Assembly: GCA_018814465.1 (NCBI GenBank)
Contig: JAHIZR010000026.1
Location: 1 to 18,052, forward strand
Length of the DNA stretch: 18,052 nucleotides
From: a bacterium
GTDB lineage: Bacteria; Electryoneota; RPQS01
Direction of reading: 5' to 3'
In this document: piece after piece, positions 14,606-18,052 of the stretch
Layout: each line of letters starts with the position of its first letter
How positions within the stretch are numbered: the stretch's first letter is position 1
The notes under the pieces: model-generated
What the model was told of the DNA's origin: nothing
Databases searched by the model: none
The model's input: the letters and a program-made list of their open reading frames with translations, nothing else
Made by a program: the position numbers and the translations under genes

Positions 14606-14606
14606 A
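14591..14606. promoter_or_regulatory. near-palindrome covering the -35 of the trxB promoter, possible operator
   Basis: A 16-base sequence, TTTGAAGCGCTCCAAA on the plus strand, in which 7 of 8 base pairs are symmetric. It overlaps the predicted -35 element, a position typical for a dimeric transcription factor site. No regulator gene is nearby. Confidence 0.35.
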
Positions 14607-14673
14607 TCCCGAAAACCAAAGCGTATAATTTAAGCATCTTTTTATCCAATGGCAAGCATGAGGATCTAAGGTC

Positions 14674-16260
14674 TTAAACAGGGATCTTCCCAGTTATACT
14701 ATAATAATGTTCCCGGAATACATCTATTGCATTAAAATAGCCCTGAATTCCCCGTCCTTTGATTTGTTCTATACAGACATCTTTCATCAATGAACCACGG
14801 CGAAAATCTTCACGTGACTCAATATCACTCAGATGTACTTCTATCGTGGGAATACCGATTGTCGCTATCGCATCCCGGATCGCGACCGAAGTATGTGTAT
14901 AGGCTCCGGGATTGATAACAATGCCATCCGCCCAGTGACGGGCAGACTGAAGCAGCGTGACCATTTCGGATTCGCTGTTCGTCTGTTGAATCAGAACTTC
15001 CAACCCGTTCTCTTTCGCAAAGTCCCGAATACTATCCTCAAGCTCCTGATAGCTGTGCTTGCCATAGATATCAGGTTCGCGTGTCCCCAACAGATTCAGA
15101 TTCGGACCATTGAACACAGCGATCTTCAGTCGCTTCGGAAGCTGTAACGCCGGTTTTCCACCGATAGCTGCCGCTTCGCACAGCCATTCCGTTGTCTCGC
15201 TGACATCTATCTCGGAAACTCGAGTCGTGATTGCCGGTTCCCCAATATCCCTTAACAAGACCCAGTTCAGTCGTCCTTCTCTTGATTTTTTGTCATGGCG
15301 GATGAATGAAAGGACATCATCAGGACTCATCTCGGCCGATTTGAGATGAACCTTTCGCAATACTTCATCGATTTCCATCGCCTTCAGTGCATCCAGCAAT
15401 CCGCAGCGTTCCGAAAGCCGCAGCATTGCCCGCAGTCCAAGGAAGACCGCTTCACCGTGCGACAAAGAATAGTCAGTCGCCGATTCAATAGCATGACCGA
15501 ACGTATGTCCTAAATTCAGGATCATGCGTCTTCCGGAATCAGTCAGGTCTTCTTCGACAACATCGATCTTCACTTGCGCGCATTCAGGAATCATTTCGTA
15601 GAGCAATTCCCGATCCCACAATCTCAAATCAGCGCCATCTTCCTGAACCGACTCCCAAAGTTTCCCTCCATGCAGCAGCGCATGTTTCACGAATTCTGCC
15701 GAAGCGGACAGTAGTTCGCGCTCCGGCAGTGTTGTCAGTGTCGAGACATCCGCAATGACCGCCGCCGCCGGATGAATGGTCCCGATCAGGTTTTTCCCCA
15801 GTGCATGATTCACTCCGGTTTTGCCGCCGATCGCCGCGTCAATCATCCCCAACAAACTCGTCGGCAGCGCAAACCAATCCATTCCTCGATGATAACAGGC
15901 AGCCGTAAAACCCGCTAAGTCGGTAACCACTCCCCCGCCTAATCCGATAATAATATCGCTTTTCTCGAAACCGTTCAGAACCAGCTTGTCCAACAAATCG
16001 CTTACACGCCGCAGAGTCTTCTCGGATTCTCCCGGCGGAAAGCTGGTAATTATCGTTTGCAGTCCCCTTGCTTCCAGCGCGCGTCTCAGAGGCAATGAAT
16101 AATGCAGTCCGATTTGCTCGTCCGTGATCAGCATAATTTTCGCGATGCGCTCCCCGAGAAGAAACCGAATCCGATCCGCCGCCCAATCCATTCCGGCATC
16201 GGAAAATTCGATTGGCAGCTTTCGTCCTAAGACGCACAATTGCAGTTCGCGCAGCATCAT
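14674..16260 (-). CDS. aroBQ: bifunctional 3-dehydroquinate synthase / type II 3-dehydroquinate dehydratase fusion
   Basis: One uninterrupted 528-residue frame joins two shikimate enzymes. Residues 1 to about 360 are AroB: NAD-binding GLGGGVVTDLAGF (106-118), GGKTGVNHALGKN (145-157), likely metal ligands Glu189 (SAEFVKH), His252 (NLGHTFGHAIE) and His268 (LSHGEAV). After a short linker (361-377), residues 378-528 are AroQ (type II dehydratase): FNGPNLNLLGTREPDIYG (383-400) with catalytic Arg394 and Tyr399, NPGAYTHTSVAIRDA (450-464) and EVHLSDIESREDFR (474-487) with His476. Both active sites look intact. AroB makes 3-dehydroquinate, which AroQ dehydrates, so the fusion links steps 2 and 3. The ATG is 1 base after the aroK stop. 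The type II half differs from the type I dehydratase of the fungal AROM protein. Confidence 0.95.
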   Translation of the reverse strand: MMLRELQLCVLGRKLPIEFSDAGMDWAADRIRFLLGERIAKIMLITDEQIGLHYSLPLRRALEARGLQTIITSFPPGESEKTLRRVSDLLDKLVLNGFEKSDIIIGLGGGVVTDLAGFTAACYHRGMDWFALPTSLLGMIDAAIGGKTGVNHALGKNLIGTIHPAAAVIADVSTLTTLPERELLSASAEFVKHALLHGGKLWESVQEDGADLRLWDRELLYEMIPECAQVKIDVVEEDLTDSGRRMILNLGHTFGHAIESATDYSLSHGEAVFLGLRAMLRLSERCGLLDALKAMEIDEVLRKVHLKSAEMSPDDVLSFIRHDKKSREGRLNWVLLRDIGEPAITTRVSEIDVSETTEWLCEAAAIGGKPALQLPKRLKIAVFNGPNLNLLGTREPDIYGKHSYQELEDSIRDFAKENGLEVLIQQTNSESEMVTLLQSARHWADGIVINPGAYTHTSVAIRDAIATIGIPTIEVHLSDIESREDFRRGSLMKDVCIEQIKGRGIQGYFNAIDVFREHYYSITGKIPV

Positions 16261-16261
16261 G

Positions 16262-16777
16262 TTATGCGAGAAGAGCAGTCACCCGTGAAGCAGTCTGCTC
16301 AGCACTCTCATTATCAGAAACATCCACGATATAATCCGCTCTCAGATAGCGAGCTTCGCGTTTGGATAACAATTGCTTCAACTTGACAGTGATCTGTACT
16401 TTAGTCGCGCATTCACTAAACAGCGGACGGCTTTCCCAACTTGAAATTCTATTCGCTATCGCATCAACAGGGACTCTTAAATAAACAAGTTGTCCGCACT
16501 CGAGGACACTGGCAAGATTCTCATCGTTTTCCAGCACCCCCGCCCCCAGGGCAACGACTGCGCTCCGCTGCGCACAGGCGCGCGTCAACGCTTGCGTTTC
16601 CAGAACTCGAAAAAAGGCTTCTCCTTCCTGCTCAAAAATCTCTCCAATGCTTCTCCCGCACTCTTTTTCGATTTCCTCGTCAAGGTCCACGAACGGAAGG
16701 ACAAACGCTTCCGCAACGGCTTTTCCGACTGAACTCTTGCCGCTTCCCGGAAGTCCGCAGAGAAAGATCAAGCCCAC
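16262..16777 (-). CDS. aroK: shikimate kinase
   Basis: Phosphorylates shikimate at the 3-hydroxyl with ATP (step 5 of the pathway); a 171-residue P-loop kinase of normal length. Walker A is GLPGSGKSS (8-16). Shikimate-binding residues correspond to Asp33 in DLDEE, Arg57 in FFRVLE and lid residue Arg117 in RPLF. The usual triple-glycine of the substrate site is Gly-Ala-Gly here (78-80, in ALGAGVLEN), a substitution at a normally invariant place. The start is GTG inside the last codons of aroC (10-base overlap), with AGGA 5 bases upstream, so translation follows aroC. A related P-loop sugar kinase such as gluconate kinase is unlikely given the operon. Confidence 0.92.
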   Translation of the reverse strand: MGLIFLCGLPGSGKSSVGKAVAEAFVLPFVDLDEEIEKECGRSIGEIFEQEGEAFFRVLETQALTRACAQRSAVVALGAGVLENDENLASVLECGQLVYLRVPVDAIANRISSWESRPLFSECATKVQITVKLKQLLSKREARYLRADYIVDVSDNESAEQTASRVTALLA

Positions 16778-17934
16778 GGCAGTCCTGGCGAGCTTTTCAG
16801 ATGCGCGTGAATTTCGACCATTGAATCACCACCGTACTTTTCCAAGAAGGGATTCATCATAGCCAGCAAGGCCATCGCTTCACCTACAACACAAGCTGCC
16901 GGAACCGCGCAAACATCGCTGCGTTCGCTCAAAGCCGGCGACGATTTTCCGGTTTTCAGATCAACGGAGTCCATTGGCTTCCCGATGGTAGACAGGGGCT
17001 TCATCGCCACGCGCAGCCTGATGCGTTCACCGTTGCTCATGCCGCCCTCGATGCCGCCGGCATTATTGGTAGGGCGTTTCATTGTCGTTTCATGATTAGG
17101 CAGCAGCCGGTCATGCAACTCGCTCCCGAACAAATGAGCCGAATTCTCGCCCAGGCCGATACCGACGGCTTTCATCGCATGAATAGACAGCATCGCCTGC
17201 GCAAGAATTCCATCGAGGCGGCGGTCGCCGTGAACATAACTTCCCACTCCGACAGGAAGTCCTTCGATAATAACTTCAAAAATTCCGCCCAGTGTGTCCT
17301 TATTAGCCATAGCTTGGTCGATTTTGGCAATCATCGCAACCTCGGAATCGCAATCCAGACAACGCAATCCGCTTGAGTTTCCGCGCGCGCTAATCTCATC
17401 CACCGACAAGTCCGCGGCAAGGTTTTTTGCCTCAACTCCGCCGATATTGATCACATGACTGACAACCTGAATGCCGAACACGCCGAAGAATTTCCGGCAG
17501 ACTGCTCCCAGCGCGACCCGCATCGCCGTCTCCCGCGCGGAAGCACGCTCGATTACATTGCGAATATCTTCATGCTGGTATTTAATCGCGCCCGCCAGAT
17601 CGGCATGACCGGGACGAGGCCGAGTTAATTTCTCTATTCTACTCTCATCGGTGAGTGGTGTGATCGACATTTTGTCCTGCCAATTCACCCAGTCCTTATT
17701 CTCAATCTGGAGCGTGATCGGCGAACCGAGTGTTTTGCCGTGCCGTACTCCGCTCAGGATGTGCGCGATGTCCTGCTCGATTTTCATTCTGTCGCTGCGT
17801 CCATACCCCTGCTGACGGCGCCGCAAGTCTATCGCGATATCCTCTTCACTCAGCGCTAGTCCCGCAGGCATCCCTTCGAGTATGCCGGTTAAACACTTGC
17901 CGTGACTTTCACCTGCTGTCAGATATTTTATCAC
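16768..17934 (-). CDS. aroC: chorismate synthase
   Basis: Converts EPSP to chorismate (final step of the shikimate pathway) using reduced FMN; homotetramer. Starting at the GTG at 17934 gives 388 residues beginning MIKYLTAGESHG, exactly the usual N-terminus of the family; the open frame continues to 18012, but the extra 26 residues have no counterpart. This GTG overlaps the aroE stop as GTGA, a typical coupled arrangement. Diagnostic stretches are GESHG near residue 8, RRRQQGYGRSDRM, RPRPGHADLAGAIKY, ERASARETAMRVALGAV, NNAGGIEGGMSNGE and RSDVCAVPAACVVGEA. The extended length fits the bacterial class rather than a truncated one. It overlaps aroK by 10 bases. Confidence 0.97.
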   Translation of the reverse strand: MIKYLTAGESHGKCLTGILEGMPAGLALSEEDIAIDLRRRQQGYGRSDRMKIEQDIAHILSGVRHGKTLGSPITLQIENKDWVNWQDKMSITPLTDESRIEKLTRPRPGHADLAGAIKYQHEDIRNVIERASARETAMRVALGAVCRKFFGVFGIQVVSHVINIGGVEAKNLAADLSVDEISARGNSSGLRCLDCDSEVAMIAKIDQAMANKDTLGGIFEVIIEGLPVGVGSYVHGDRRLDGILAQAMLSIHAMKAVGIGLGENSAHLFGSELHDRLLPNHETTMKRPTNNAGGIEGGMSNGERIRLRVAMKPLSTIGKPMDSVDLKTGKSSPALSERSDVCAVPAACVVGEAMALLAMMNPFLEKYGGDSMVEIHAHLKSSPGLPWA

Positions 17935-18052
17935 TTCTTCTGAAACTCCGGCAGCAATTGCAGCATCGCGTCCTCCATCGGAAACTCGCGGCCCGTCCAA
18001 GTGGTAAAGCATTCCGCGCCTTGCGCGATCAGCATGACAAGACCGTTCTCGG
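17931..18052 (-). CDS. aroE: shikimate dehydrogenase AroE, C-terminal fragment cut by the window edge
   Basis: Only the last 39 codons are inside the window. The translation contains NGLVMLIAQGAECFTTWTGR, the conserved C-terminal helix of shikimate dehydrogenase with the substrate-contacting Gln in the M-L-x-x-Q-G-A motif and the W-T-G-R turn. The enzyme reduces 3-dehydroshikimate to shikimate with NADPH (step 4). Its TGA stop overlaps the GTG start of aroC, placing it as the gene before aroC in the operon. The match is short but specific; the start, N-terminus and NADP site lie outside the window. Confidence 0.85.
   Translation of the reverse strand, partial: ENGLVMLIAQGAECFTTWTGREFPMEDAMLQLLPEFQKK

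Noticed and set aside
14624..14629. TATAAT on the plus strand in the trxB-aroBQ gap
   Set aside because: No -35 element at a suitable distance and no plus-strand gene downstream in the window.
17935..18012. 26-codon upstream extension of aroC
   Set aside because: It has no counterpart in chorismate synthases and overlaps the aroE C-terminus; the GTGA overlap gives a better start at 17934.
1..18052. CRISPR arrays, insertion sequences, tRNA genes or phage genes
   Set aside because: No regularly spaced direct repeats, transposase frames, cloverleaf-like segments or phage-type genes were seen in reading both strands.

Overview
The window reads as ordinary chromosomal DNA of a diderm bacterium. 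It has a predicted outer-membrane beta-barrel, a lipoprotein and several Sec-type signal peptides. The prolyl-tRNA synthetase is of the short archaeal/eukaryotic type, and one secreted protein looks like DUF4846. That mix is common in the FCB superphylum (Bacteroidota relatives and candidate phyla such as Zixibacteria or KSB1), but this placement is a weak inference and no rRNA is present to test it. Coding density is very high. No tRNA, rRNA, CRISPR array, insertion sequence or phage gene was seen, and no gene-free stretch exceeds about 155 bases.

Left arm (1-5707, plus strand): a partial secreted-type M28 zinc aminopeptidase, quinolinate synthase NadA, an aspartate ammonia-lyase, a TauE/SafE-family membrane exporter and a secreted DUF4846-like protein. 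Their spacing is close enough for one transcription unit. It ends at a strong bidirectional hairpin terminator (19-bp perfect stem) shared with the convergent gene at 5721-6284.

Middle (5721-14528, minus strand): read from right to left, trxB, lpdA, a small repeat-containing exported or membrane protein, a small lipoprotein, proS, an outer-membrane barrel protein, a cob(I)alamin adenosyltransferase and ftsH lie with gaps of 2 to 74 bases. They may be co-transcribed from a promoter upstream of trxB, where a 16-base near-palindrome covers the -35 element. A separate secreted protein of unknown function follows ftsH behind its own leader of about 100 bases.

Right arm (14674-18052, minus strand): a compact shikimate operon in the order aroE (C-terminus only), aroC, aroK, aroB-aroQ. 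The genes overlap or abut: GTGA overlap, 10-base overlap, 1-base gap. The last gene is an in-frame fusion of 3-dehydroquinate synthase to type II 3-dehydroquinate dehydratase, joining two consecutive pathway steps. Together the four genes cover steps 2, 3, 4, 5 and 7 of chorismate synthesis; step 1 (DAHP synthase) and step 6 (AroA) are not visible.

Most of the content is recognisable housekeeping. The parts that reward a second look are the AroB-AroQ fusion, the unclassified C-terminal region of the M28 protein, the 53-residue internal repeat in the small protein at 11672-12094, and the palindrome at the trxB promoter.
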